18,662 nucleotides of DNA, from NCBI GenBank assembly GCA_002385985.1, contig DGEO01000010.1, positions 32,690 through 51,351 of the forward strand, read 5' to 3'. The notes beneath the pieces were generated by a model. That model had not been told where the DNA came from, made no database searches, and was given only the letters and a program-made list of their open reading frames with translations. Below are positions 1 to 8,787 of the stretch, piece after piece. Position numbers and translations under genes: made by a program. The DNA is from Anaerolineaceae bacterium UBA3924. Its GTDB lineage: Bacteria; Chloroflexota; Anaerolineae; Anaerolineales; Anaerolineaceae. Numbering within the stretch: position 1 is the first letter of the stretch; each line of letters starts with the position of its first letter.

Positions 1-533
1 TTTTCGGTGAAAGAAACAACACGCCCGTCGGCATCGGCGGTAATGATACCGAAGCGGCTGGCTTCTTCCAGAGGGACGGTGATGGTGCCGATGGTCAGGT
101 CCGCCCTGGTAGCCAGGTGCTGTCGGATCATGGGGGAATAGTCCATCTTGTAGATATGATCGCCGGAGAGGATGACCACCAGGTCCGGGTTGCCGCGCTT
201 GATGAAGCGGAAATTCTGCTGAACTGCGTCTGCAGTGCCCAGGTACCAGTTGGAGCCGCGGGCGCGGTATGGGGAGTAGATGCGCACCCCGCCGGTGAAG
301 TCGCGGTTCAGGTCCCAGGGACTGCCCGAGCCGATGTGCTCGATCAGCGAGTGCGGACGGTACTGAGCCAGGATCATGACATCAAACAGGTTGGAGTTGA
401 CGCAGTTGGACAGGGCAAAGTCGATGATTCGATATTTACCACCAAAGGGAACTGCGGGCTTTGTTCTTTTGGTTGTCAGTACGCCCAGACGGGTGCCTTC
501 TCCGCCGGCGAGGATTACAACCCTGGTTTTCAT
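1..533 (-). CDS. glgC: Glucose-1-phosphate adenylyltransferase (ADP-glucose pyrophosphorylase), N-terminal 177 residues; 3' end outside window
   Basis: Makes ADP-glucose from ATP and glucose-1-phosphate, the committed step of bacterial glycogen synthesis, in the cytoplasm. The start is ATG at 533-531, and translation stays open for 177 codons to the window edge. The sequence shows the nucleotidyltransferase signature LAGGEGTRL (residues 8-16), the conserved block KPAVPFGGKYRIIDFALSN (25-43), WYLGTADAVQQN (96-107) and the metal-site motif SGDHIYKMDY (123-132). Together these are diagnostic of GlgC rather than a generic sugar nucleotidyltransferase. The C-terminal beta-helix and allosteric half is not in the window. 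The ATG overlaps the glgA stop codon (ATGA at 533-530), so the two are probably translationally coupled and made in step. Family assignment is very secure; allosteric properties cannot be read from this half. Confidence 0.96.
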   Translation of the reverse strand, partial: MKTRVVILAGGEGTRLGVLTTKRTKPAVPFGGKYRIIDFALSNCVNSNLFDVMILAQYRPHSLIEHIGSGSPWDLNRDFTGGVRIYSPYRARGSNWYLGTADAVQQNFRFIKRGNPDLVVILSGDHIYKMDYSPMIRQHLATRADLTIGTITVPLEEASRFGIITADADGRVVSFTE

Positions 534-1996
534 GACGCATCCTCCGACATCTGGTGATAAATCTTCGCATACTCAATGGCAGAACGAGTCCAGGAAAAAT
601 CCTGCTCCATCCCGTTCTTCTGGATGGCCTGCCAGGCATCAGCGTTCTGATAGGCCTGAAAGGCACGATTAAGGGCTGCTTCCAGCCCCCCGCCGCTCGT
701 ATCGGAGAACAGGAACCCGGTACCCGGGCTGCCGGGGCGGCTGTCGCGGATGGAATCGATCAGGCCGCCGGTCGCCCGGGCGACCGGGACGCAGCCATAG
801 CGCATGGCAATCATCTGCGCCAGGCCGCAGGGCTCGTAGCGGGAGGGCATCAGGAGCATATCTCCGCCGGCGTACAGGCGGCGGGATAGCGCAGCATCGA
901 AGCGGATGACCGCCCGGAAGCGGTCCGGGTGTTCGCTTTCCATGGAGCGGGCCGCGCTCTCCAGCAGCGCACTGCCGGTACCCAGGAAGACCGCCTGCCA
1001 GGGCAGTTCCAGCGCTTTGCGCAGCCCCTCGATGGCCAGGTCAACCCCTTTCTGATTGTCCATGCGGCCGATGAACACCAGCAGCGGGTCATCGCTGACC
1101 GGCAGGCCCAGCTCTTCCTGGAGGGCGGTTTTGTTGGCCCGGCGGAGGTCCAGTGTGTCGATGGAGTAGGGCCGGGGGATACCCGGATCAGTGGCCGGGT
1201 CCCATGCGGCAGTGTCAATGCCGTTCAGGATTCCATGAATGTCCTGCTGCCGGGTGGCCAGGAAATCCTGCAGGCCGCAGCCAAACTCGGGGGTCAGGAT
1301 TTCCCGGGCGTAGGAGGGCGAAACGGCGCTGATTTTGTCGGCGGCCAGCAGCCCGAGGGGGAGGGGGAACGACCGCGCCCAGGCCGGCAGCGACCGGTTC
1401 TGGGTTGGCGGTATCCCGTATTCCGCCAGGATTTCCGTCGCGTCACCTCCCAGGTAGGGCAGGTTATGGATGGTGAGCAGGGACCGGGTGTTCTGGAAAA
1501 ACGGATCGACCAGCCGGTTCTGGCACAGCCTGTAGACGGCGATGGCCGTGTGCCAGTCGTGGGCATGGAGGATGTCCGGCTGCCAGGTAAGCTGGCGGGC
1601 CAGTTCCAGCGCGGCCAGAGAGAAGAAGATGTACTTTTCCCCGTTCACCCGGTCGTCAGGGCTGTAGACCGGCAAAGGTTGATCAATAGGCGGCCCGGAG
1701 ATCAGGTAATACACCTGCCCGCCGGCGTTCACCTTGAAAACCCTGGCCTGCACCGCACCGGAGGCACGCTCCACCAGCAGGTTAGTCACCCATTCCGGCG
1801 CGGGCAGGCGCTGCTGGACCTCCCCGTGGAAGGGGATGACCACGCGCACGTCCAGCGGACGTCCGCCGGTGACCTCTGGCGGCAGCTGGCGAAGCGCGGG
1901 CGGAAGCGAGCCGGCCACGTCTCCCAGGCCGCCAACCTTGACCAGGGGAGCGGCTTCCGCGGCGAGGAACAGGATTTTCATCGGTTCAGGCGTCAT
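530..1996 (-). CDS. glgA: Glycogen synthase (ADP-glucose type, GT5 family)
   Basis: Transfers glucose from ADP-glucose to the non-reducing end of alpha-1,4-glucan. The 488-residue length is normal for GlgA. The N-terminal GT-B domain opens with KILFLAAEAAPLVKVGGLGDV, holding the ADP-glucose-binding KxGGL motif at Lys20-Leu24; LHAHDWHT lies at 143-150. The C-terminal domain has FIGRMDNQKGVDL (308-320, Arg311 and Lys316) and RYEPCGLAQ (386-394), with the GT-B catalytic-site Glu at 388. Two starts are possible. ATG at 1996 is preceded by a GAGAAGA-like SD. ATG at 1981 begins at the family-typical MKILF but has no evident SD, so 1996 was kept with the five-residue extension uncertain. The gene lies 13 bp after the amidohydrolase-CYTH gene and its TGA overlaps the glgC ATG. 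Confidence 0.96.
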   Translation of the reverse strand: MTPEPMKILFLAAEAAPLVKVGGLGDVAGSLPPALRQLPPEVTGGRPLDVRVVIPFHGEVQQRLPAPEWVTNLLVERASGAVQARVFKVNAGGQVYYLISGPPIDQPLPVYSPDDRVNGEKYIFFSLAALELARQLTWQPDILHAHDWHTAIAVYRLCQNRLVDPFFQNTRSLLTIHNLPYLGGDATEILAEYGIPPTQNRSLPAWARSFPLPLGLLAADKISAVSPSYAREILTPEFGCGLQDFLATRQQDIHGILNGIDTAAWDPATDPGIPRPYSIDTLDLRRANKTALQEELGLPVSDDPLLVFIGRMDNQKGVDLAIEGLRKALELPWQAVFLGTGSALLESAARSMESEHPDRFRAVIRFDAALSRRLYAGGDMLLMPSRYEPCGLAQMIAMRYGCVPVARATGGLIDSIRDSRPGSPGTGFLFSDTSGGGLEAALNRAFQAYQNADAWQAIQKNGMEQDFSWTRSAIEYAKIYHQMSEDAS

Positions 1997-2009
1997 GGAT
2001 TCTTCTCGT

Positions 2010-3992
2010 TCAGGCCCACATTTCTTTGATCATTTCCACATAATCCCGCGAGATGGTTTTATCCGGGTCCGCGCCGAGCTGCTCGATCAGCTCCACCACC
2101 AGCTGTGACTTTGCTTCCGCGTCTCTCCGGCTCCAGGTGCGGCTCTTGATCTCCAGGAAGTGTCCCAGAGCGGGCTCGTGGACGGTGTCCAGGTTGATGA
2201 AGAACTCGGTTTCTTTGTAGTTGATCAGGAAGCGCAGGCGCTCCTTCTCAATTTCCAGCTCGGCGGCGGGCTTGAAGTACTCGCGGTAGAAGCGCAGGCT
2301 CTGCTGGGCCGGGGCGAAGTAGCGACTGCGGGACAGCACCACTTCGTGCTGGTAGCGCCGTTCGCGGGTCTGGCCGATCAGGGTCAGCCGGGCGCGCACG
2401 TTGTATGGCTCACCGTGTTCGTCGATGAAATGGTCCTCTCGGTAGCGGAGATGATCCTTCTCCGGCTCGGAGAAGGAGAAGTAAGTGTCGTACTGGCGGT
2501 AGTGCCGGGTGCGGATGATTTCGATTTCCGGCTGGCGCAGGGCCTGCAGCACCGGCTGGATGCTTTCGATGGGTACCTTAGCCTGTACCTCGAAGCTCTC
2601 CTCTTCAAAGGCGCCGCCGAGGGCCAGCAGCTTGGAAAGCAGCGACCCTTCCCGGGCGAGCAGGAAGCGGTCGATTTCCCGGGCGTAATACTCGCTCTCC
2701 CTTACCAGTTCATCCTCGTCAAGGGTGAGCAGCTCGCGGTCGCGCATCAGCCAGCGCCCGTTGACCATGGTGTCAGTCACATCGGTGGCTTTGGCGGCGT
2801 AGACCAGCTGGGCGTAAATGCCGTCCGGGTCGCGCTGGAAGCGGGGGGAGTTGTGCACGCGGTCGAGGTTCACCAGGATCAGGTCGGCACGCTTTCCCGG
2901 TTCGAGCGACCCGGTCAAGTGGCTGATGTGCAGGGCCTGTGCCCCGATGCGTGTAGCCATTGCGAGCGTAGTCCGGGCGGGCAGCGTGGTCGGGTCACCA
3001 CTGGCGACTTTGGCCAGGAACGAGGTCAGGCGGATTTCCTCGAACATATCCAGGTCGTTGTTGGAGGCCGGTCCGTCGGTGCCGATGCCGACATTCAGCC
3101 CCATTTCCAGCATGCGCCGGACAGGAGCTATGCCGGAAGCCAGCTTCATGTTCGACGAGGGGTTGTGCGCGACGCCGACGTTGTGCCGGTGGAGGGTGCG
3201 GATTTCGCCTTCATCGATCCAGACACAGTGGGCGGCGATCATCTTGGTGTCCAGCAGCTTGAACTTTTTCACATAGGGCACCACAGGCATGCCTTCCTGC
3301 TGGCGCATATTCTCCACTTCGTATTCAGTCTCGGAGATGTGGGTGTGCAGGGGCACATCATATTCCATCGCCAGGTTGGCGGTGGCTTCCAGAATCTCAC
3401 CGGTGGTGGTGTACGGCGCATGTGGGGCCACGGCCGGGATGATCAGGGGATGGTTTTTCCAGCGCTCGATGAACTGGCGGGTGTATTCGAGGGATTCTTC
3501 GTAGGAGGCCGCGTCCGGGGTGGGAAATTTGATCACCGATTCGGCACATATGGCGCGCATGCCTGCTTCGGCGGTCGCCCGGGCGACGTCTTCCTCGAAA
3601 TAGTACATGTCTGCAAACAGAGTGATGCCGCTGCGGATCATTTCCGCGCAGGCCAGTTTTGTCCCCAGCTGGACAAATTCCGGGGAGACAAACTCACGTT
3701 CGACCGGCATCATGTAGCCAAGGAGCCAGACGTCCAGGCGCAGGTCGTCGGCCAGCCCGCGAAGCAGGGTCATGGGGACATGCGTATGGGCGTTGACCAG
3801 ACCCGGCATGAGCACCTTGCCCCCGGCGTCCACGGTGTCCGCCGCCTGATAGCGGGCCAGGACTTCATCCGCCGGGCCAACGGCCACAATGGTATCAGAG
3901 CGGACGGCCACCGCTCCAGGTTCATAGATGTGATACTCCTCGTCCATCGTCAGAACGATGGCGTTGGTGATAATCAGGTCAACGGTCTCCAT
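2010..3992 (-). CDS. MTA/SAH-deaminase-like amidohydrolase fused to a C-terminal CYTH domain
   Basis: This is a two-domain protein of 660 residues. Residues 1 to about 430 match the cytosine deaminase/TRZ/ATZ branch of the amidohydrolases, closest in motif pattern to 5'-methylthioadenosine/S-adenosylhomocysteine deaminase. Visible metal-site motifs are NAHTHVPMTLLRGL (His69, His71), HAPY (His191), HTHISET (His216, His218, Glu221), AAHCVWI (His255) and GTDGPASNN (Asp306). These fit an intact deaminase, though the exact purine substrate is uncertain. Residues about 462-655 look like a CYTH (CyaB/thiamine triphosphatase) domain: FEVQAK (467-472), QYDTYF (500-505), LRYRE (515-519), RLTLIG (535-540) and a DTV...LGHFLEIKS block (602-617). 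Two expected acidic residues differ: ExExK reads ExQxK (Gln470), and the late EIE reads EIK (Lys616). An AAAGGGGAT SD precedes the ATG. The gene starts 9 bp after cinA and ends 13 bp before glgA. The fusion is in one continuous frame, so it is not a split-gene artefact. Confidence 0.9.
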   Translation of the reverse strand: METVDLIITNAIVLTMDEEYHIYEPGAVAVRSDTIVAVGPADEVLARYQAADTVDAGGKVLMPGLVNAHTHVPMTLLRGLADDLRLDVWLLGYMMPVEREFVSPEFVQLGTKLACAEMIRSGITLFADMYYFEEDVARATAEAGMRAICAESVIKFPTPDAASYEESLEYTRQFIERWKNHPLIIPAVAPHAPYTTTGEILEATANLAMEYDVPLHTHISETEYEVENMRQQEGMPVVPYVKKFKLLDTKMIAAHCVWIDEGEIRTLHRHNVGVAHNPSSNMKLASGIAPVRRMLEMGLNVGIGTDGPASNNDLDMFEEIRLTSFLAKVASGDPTTLPARTTLAMATRIGAQALHISHLTGSLEPGKRADLILVNLDRVHNSPRFQRDPDGIYAQLVYAAKATDVTDTMVNGRWLMRDRELLTLDEDELVRESEYYAREIDRFLLAREGSLLSKLLALGGAFEEESFEVQAKVPIESIQPVLQALRQPEIEIIRTRHYRQYDTYFSFSEPEKDHLRYREDHFIDEHGEPYNVRARLTLIGQTRERRYQHEVVLSRSRYFAPAQQSLRFYREYFKPAAELEIEKERLRFLINYKETEFFINLDTVHEPALGHFLEIKSRTWSRRDAEAKSQLVVELIEQLGADPDKTISRDYVEMIKEMWA

Positions 3993-4001
3993 AACGATTT
4001 T

Positions 4002-5150
4002 CTATCCCCTTTCTTTCGTTACTCGCTCCCTCATCGATCGCCGGATGAAATCCATGGTGGTGTTGGCGGCCCAGAGTATGCTGTTCTCGGGCGGTCCGCC
4101 GTAGGTTCGTTCGGCTTCGTAAGTGCGTTCGAGAGTGACCAGTGCCAGCGTGAGCCTGTGCTGGCGGCCGGTCCGTTCAAGATGGGCGCTCAGGGCAAGC
4201 TCCGCCTGGTAGAACTCACGCAGTTCCCGGGCGGCGCGGAGAGTCTGGTCCGAACTGCCATCCTCCTGAGCGGCGGAGTAGGTTGGTTTCAGCAGTTGGA
4301 TCAAAATCCCGTCGAAACCGGATTCCACCAGAGCCCAGGGCTGTTTCTGCAGCACAGGCAGGACGACGGATTCCAGCGTTTCATCATTTGCGCCGAAGTA
4401 TGCGTCGCCCACCCGCTCCAGGATCTCGGCGACGACAGCCGAGATCATTTGTTCCGTTTCTTCCCGGCTGGATCCCTTGGCGGTGACGCGGATGTCCACC
4501 TGCCCGGGGTGCGCCAGCAGGCCGACGGTGGGGTTGGCGTTCGTTTCCAGATCGCTAACCCACTCATCCACCTGAGATTCGCCCACGCCGGCGGTGTGAA
4601 TTACATAGGCCTGGATGATGCTCTGCAGCTGGAAGCGCTCTTTGAGGTAAGGCAGCACAGGCGACTGGAACAGGTACTCCATCTCCCGGGGAACCCCGGG
4701 CAGGCTGATGATCACGTTTAGGCTGGTGTCAACGATGAAACCGGGGGCAGTCCCCACAGGGTTCTCAATGGCGGCAGCTCCGGCCGGGATGTACGCCTGG
4801 CGGCGGTTGTTTTCCGTGGCTCTGCGCCCGTAGCGGGAAAACCGTTCCTGGATCTGATCCCATAGCTCCGGCCGGTATTCGACCTCCACGCCGACCGCCC
4901 GGGCAACCGCCTGCCGGGTGGGGTCGTCAACAGTGGGGCCTAGCCCGCCGGTGGTGAGGATGATGTCAGACCGATGCATGGCTTCCTGAATGGCCTGGGC
5001 GATGCGGTGTTCGTTGTCCCCGATGATGGTGGTGCGGTAGAGGTCGATGCCCGCGTCCCGCAGCTGGCGTGCCAGGTACCGGGTGTTGGTATCCTGTATT
5101 TCACCCAGTAACAGTTCTGTACCTATAGCGATGATTTCGGCGGTTGGCAT
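4002..5150 (-). CDS. cinA: CinA family protein: intact COG1058 domain, degenerate nicotinamide-nucleotide amidase-like C-terminus
   Basis: CinA proteins join a molybdopterin-binding-fold (COG1058) domain, linked to ADP-ribose pyrophosphatase activity, to a PncC-type NMN amidase domain; they act in pyridine-nucleotide repair and were first noted as competence-induced. The protein is 382 residues from ATG at 5150. That start has a TGGAGG SD four bases upstream and the family-typical AEIIAIGTELLLGEI beginning. An in-frame ATG at 5174 would sit upstream of the probable transcription start, so it was rejected. Domain 1 motifs are TTGGLGPTVDDPTR (66-79), NPVGTAPGF (130-138) and LPGVPREM (150-157). 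YFGANDETLE (251-260) marks the usual linker. The last ~120 residues align loosely with PncC, but WALVESGFDG (272-281) stands where ATAESCTGG is expected, and no TGIAGPGG-like segment is seen. Amidase activity is therefore doubtful. The gene leads the run toward glgC. Confidence 0.93.
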   Translation of the reverse strand: MPTAEIIAIGTELLLGEIQDTNTRYLARQLRDAGIDLYRTTIIGDNEHRIAQAIQEAMHRSDIILTTGGLGPTVDDPTRQAVARAVGVEVEYRPELWDQIQERFSRYGRRATENNRRQAYIPAGAAAIENPVGTAPGFIVDTSLNVIISLPGVPREMEYLFQSPVLPYLKERFQLQSIIQAYVIHTAGVGESQVDEWVSDLETNANPTVGLLAHPGQVDIRVTAKGSSREETEQMISAVVAEILERVGDAYFGANDETLESVVLPVLQKQPWALVESGFDGILIQLLKPTYSAAQEDGSSDQTLRAARELREFYQAELALSAHLERTGRQHRLTLALVTLERTYEAERTYGGPPENSILWAANTTMDFIRRSMRERVTKERG

Positions 5151-5176
5151 TGTGCCTCCAAGTGGTGTTATCATCC

Positions 5177-5182
5177 ATTATA
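5177..5182 (-). promoter_or_regulatory. Probable -10 element for the cinA-glgC transcription unit
   Basis: The minus strand reads a perfect TATAAT here, 27 bases upstream of the chosen cinA ATG, so a start of transcription near 5170 gives a leader of about 20 bases carrying the GGAGG. The best -35 at 17-18 bp is GGTACA (3 of 6 matches), so the promoter is supported mainly by the -10. Confidence 0.5.
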
Positions 5183-5253
5183 CGGGTGTTAACCGATTGG
5201 TGTACCTCTGGAATTACCCGGGAATAGGGTGGAAGGTCTCTGCAGCCCTCCAG

Positions 5254-5259
5254 TATAAT
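5254..5259 (+). promoter_or_regulatory. Probable -10 element for yraN-miaA
   Basis: A perfect TATAAT lies on the plus strand 39 bases before the chosen ATG of the YraN-type gene. The -35 region (TGGAAG at 18 bp) is a weak 3-of-6 match. It faces away from the cinA -10 with about 70 bp between them, giving a simple divergent promoter region. Confidence 0.45.
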
Positions 5260-5298
5260 CCCGTGAAGATGACTGGAAAGGTTGGGAAGTCGAGCCGC

Positions 5299-5664
5299 AT
5301 GAACGATCAGAACTTGTCGGTTGGCCGGTGGGGAGAAGCGGTCGCGGAGGAGTACCTGCAGCGTCAGGGATACCTGACGGTCGCCAGGAATGTGCGCACC
5401 CCGTACGGCGAACTGGACCTCATCATGCAGAAGGATGATGAGGTAATCATCGTCGAGGTGAAGACTCGCACCAGCCGGCACATGGGTTTACCGGAGAGTT
5501 CGATGACACCGGGTAAAACGGCCCATCTGATCGATGCGGCCGAACATTATATCCAGGAGCATCCGCTGAGTCAGGGGACCTGGCGCATTGACGTGGTGGC
5601 GGTGGTCGGTCGGCCAGGCTGCGACCGGCCGCAGATCGAGTGGTTCCGTGATGCTGTGGCCTGA
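5299..5664 (+). CDS. YraN family (UPF0102) endonuclease-like protein
   Basis: This is a small cytoplasmic protein of 121 residues, usual for the family. YraN/UPF0102 proteins adopt a restriction-endonuclease-like fold related to Holliday-junction resolvases; their physiological role is not settled. The core reads GRWGEAVAEEYLQRQGY (residues 9-25), followed by the nuclease-type signature YGELDLI (36-42, Glu38 and Asp40) and IVEVKTRT (51-58, Glu53 and Lys55). This matches the E-x-D...E-x-K arrangement of the fold. The start at 5299 was chosen because the family begins just before GxxGE. An in-frame ATG at 5269 lies almost on the predicted transcription start, and the frame stays open further upstream without homology. 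The stop overlaps miaA by 14 bp, so the two are very probably co-transcribed and coupled. Confidence 0.92.
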   Translation: MNDQNLSVGRWGEAVAEEYLQRQGYLTVARNVRTPYGELDLIMQKDDEVIIVEVKTRTSRHMGLPESSMTPGKTAHLIDAAEHYIQEHPLSQGTWRIDVVAVVGRPGCDRPQIEWFRDAVA

Positions 5665-6628
5665 GATTCCCAATCCCCTGGTGGTGATGGTCGGCCCGAC
5701 GGCAGTCGGGAAGACGGAAACCGCCCTGAAGCTGGCGGAGGCAGCAGGCGGCGAGATTATCTCCGCCGATTCACGCTACCTGTACCGCGGTATGAACATC
5801 GGCACGGCCAAGCCTTCACGCGAGGAGATGGAGCGGGTTCCCCACCACCTCGTGGATGTGGCTGACCCGGATGAAACCTGGAGCCTGGCGGTCTTCAAGC
5901 AGGCGGCACAGTCCGCCATCCGGGAGGTGCAGCAGCGCGGCCGGCTGCCGGTTCTGGTCGGAGGCACCGGCCAATACGTACGGGCGATCGTGGAAGACTG
6001 GGAAATCCCGCAGCAGGAACCGGATTATCGCCTGCGCGATGTGCTGGAAAAATGGGGCCGGGAAATCGGCCCGCAGGAGCTGCACCGCCGGCTGGCAGGT
6101 GTGGACCCGGCAGCGGCTGAACGCATCGACCCGGGCAACCTGCGCCGGACGGTGCGCGCGTTGGAAGTGATGCTGCTCACCGGAAGACGGTTTTCAGAGC
6201 AGCGCACCCAGGCCGGGTCGCCCTACAGCCTGCTGATGATCGGGCTGAAGCGTCCCAGGCCTGAGCTCTATGAGCGCATAGACCGTCGGATTGAAGCGAT
6301 GCTGGAGGGCGGGCTGGTGGAGGAGGTCAAAAGCCTGCTTGACCAGGGCTGCTCACCCGACCTGCCGGCCTTTTCCTCCATCGGATACCGGGAAATGGCT
6401 GCTTACCTCCAGGGGAAGATGTCGCTGGAGGAGGCGGTGGTGCAGATGAAGCGGCTGACGCGCCAGTTTGTGCGCCGACAGGCCAACTGGTTCAAAGAGA
6501 CCGATCCCACCATCCACTGGTTTGACGCCGGTCAGGTGACCGTCGAGCAGCTGCTTGATTTGCTGGCTGACCCGGCAGCCTGGCGCCCCCCGGAGCAAAC
6601 CGAAGCACCGCAGACGGATGCTTCTTGA
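5651..6628 (+). CDS. miaA: tRNA dimethylallyltransferase (tRNA delta2-isopentenylpyrophosphate transferase)
   Basis: Adds a dimethylallyl group from DMAPP to N6 of adenosine 37 in tRNAs that read codons beginning with U, improving decoding. The protein is 325 residues, a little longer than many MiaA because of a Pro/Glu-rich tail. The P-loop GPTAVGKT is at residues 15-22, followed by ISADSRYLYRGMNIGTAKP (38-56), HHLVDVADPDETWS, VGGTGQYVRA, RRTVRALEVM, FSSIGYREM and the tRNA-contacting QFVRRQANWF segment. All are diagnostic. The start is ATG at 5651, inside the end of the upstream gene. A longer frame from 5588 merely reads through that gene in another phase. The gene converges on ftsH with a hairpin between them. 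Confidence 0.97.
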   Translation: MLWPEIPNPLVVMVGPTAVGKTETALKLAEAAGGEIISADSRYLYRGMNIGTAKPSREEMERVPHHLVDVADPDETWSLAVFKQAAQSAIREVQQRGRLPVLVGGTGQYVRAIVEDWEIPQQEPDYRLRDVLEKWGREIGPQELHRRLAGVDPAAAERIDPGNLRRTVRALEVMLLTGRRFSEQRTQAGSPYSLLMIGLKRPRPELYERIDRRIEAMLEGGLVEEVKSLLDQGCSPDLPAFSSIGYREMAAYLQGKMSLEEAVVQMKRLTRQFVRRQANWFKETDPTIHWFDAGQVTVEQLLDLLADPAAWRPPEQTEAPQTDAS

Positions 6629-6629
6629 T

Positions 6630-6662
6630 TAAAAAAGCGGGCCGTGGATTTCACGGCCCGCT
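6630..6662 (-). terminator. Rho-independent terminator of ftsH
   Basis: A perfect 11-bp GC-rich stem (6636-6646 with 6652-6662, 5-base loop) is followed on the minus strand by a run of six T. It begins 18 bp after the ftsH stop. The T-run exists only on the minus strand, so the element is oriented for ftsH, although the stem could also slow transcription arriving from miaA. Confidence 0.9.
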
Positions 6663-6679
6663 GATTGTGAGGATCAGGA

Positions 6680-8572
<1,893 letters not shown>

Positions 8573-8573
8573 G

Positions 8574-8588
8574 AATACCTCCGGTATT
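8574..8588 (-). promoter_or_regulatory. Small hairpin overlapping the ftsH ribosome binding site
   Basis: The minus strand reads AATACCGGAGGTATT: a perfect 6-bp stem with a 3-base loop in which the SD core GGAGG lies half in the loop and half in the stem, directly before the GTG start. The structure is seen in the sequence. A role in temperature or translational control is only a suggestion, since the stem is short and AT-containing. Confidence 0.4.
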
Positions 8589-8639
8589 GTTATTCCAAAC
8601 CCCCATCAGGGGAGCAAAAGTGCAGAATAATTTTAAGAA

Positions 8640-8648
8640 ATTATACCA
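8640..8648 (-). promoter_or_regulatory. Extended -10 promoter of ftsH
   Basis: The minus strand reads TGGTATAAT, an exact extended -10 (TGn-TATAAT) about 68 bp before the GTG start, within a notably AT-rich intergenic stretch. No good -35 is seen at 16-18 bp, consistent with extended -10 promoters that need none. Confidence 0.65.
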
Positions 8649-8764
8649 ACCTAACCATTAACCCGCCATCAATTTCTGCCTTGTTTTATCGGAATTAATA
8701 AAACTCATATACGGGTATGTTGACCCCGGCGGTTGTGTTAAATTGATCAGATATCGACATTCCC

Positions 8765-8778
8765 CCTGATATCTCAGG
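8765..8778. repeat. Small inverted repeat after the HAD-DinB gene
   Basis: CCTGA and TCAGG form a 5-bp stem with a 4-base loop, 10 bp beyond the stop at 8788. AGATATC and GATATCT also pair across 8749-8774. No T-run follows on the minus strand, so this is at best a weak terminator. Confidence 0.3.
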
Positions 8779-8787
8779 ACAAAAGGG

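Noticed and set aside
2160..4721. An 853-codon open frame on the plus strand
   Set aside because: It lies antisense across the amidohydrolase-CYTH and cinA genes, shows no family motifs, and reflects high-GC codon bias of the real minus-strand genes.
5768..5827. Tyr in MiaA where many homologues have Gln (SADSRYLYRGM)
   Set aside because: This position varies among genuine MiaA proteins (E. coli has another sequence here), and all other motifs are intact.
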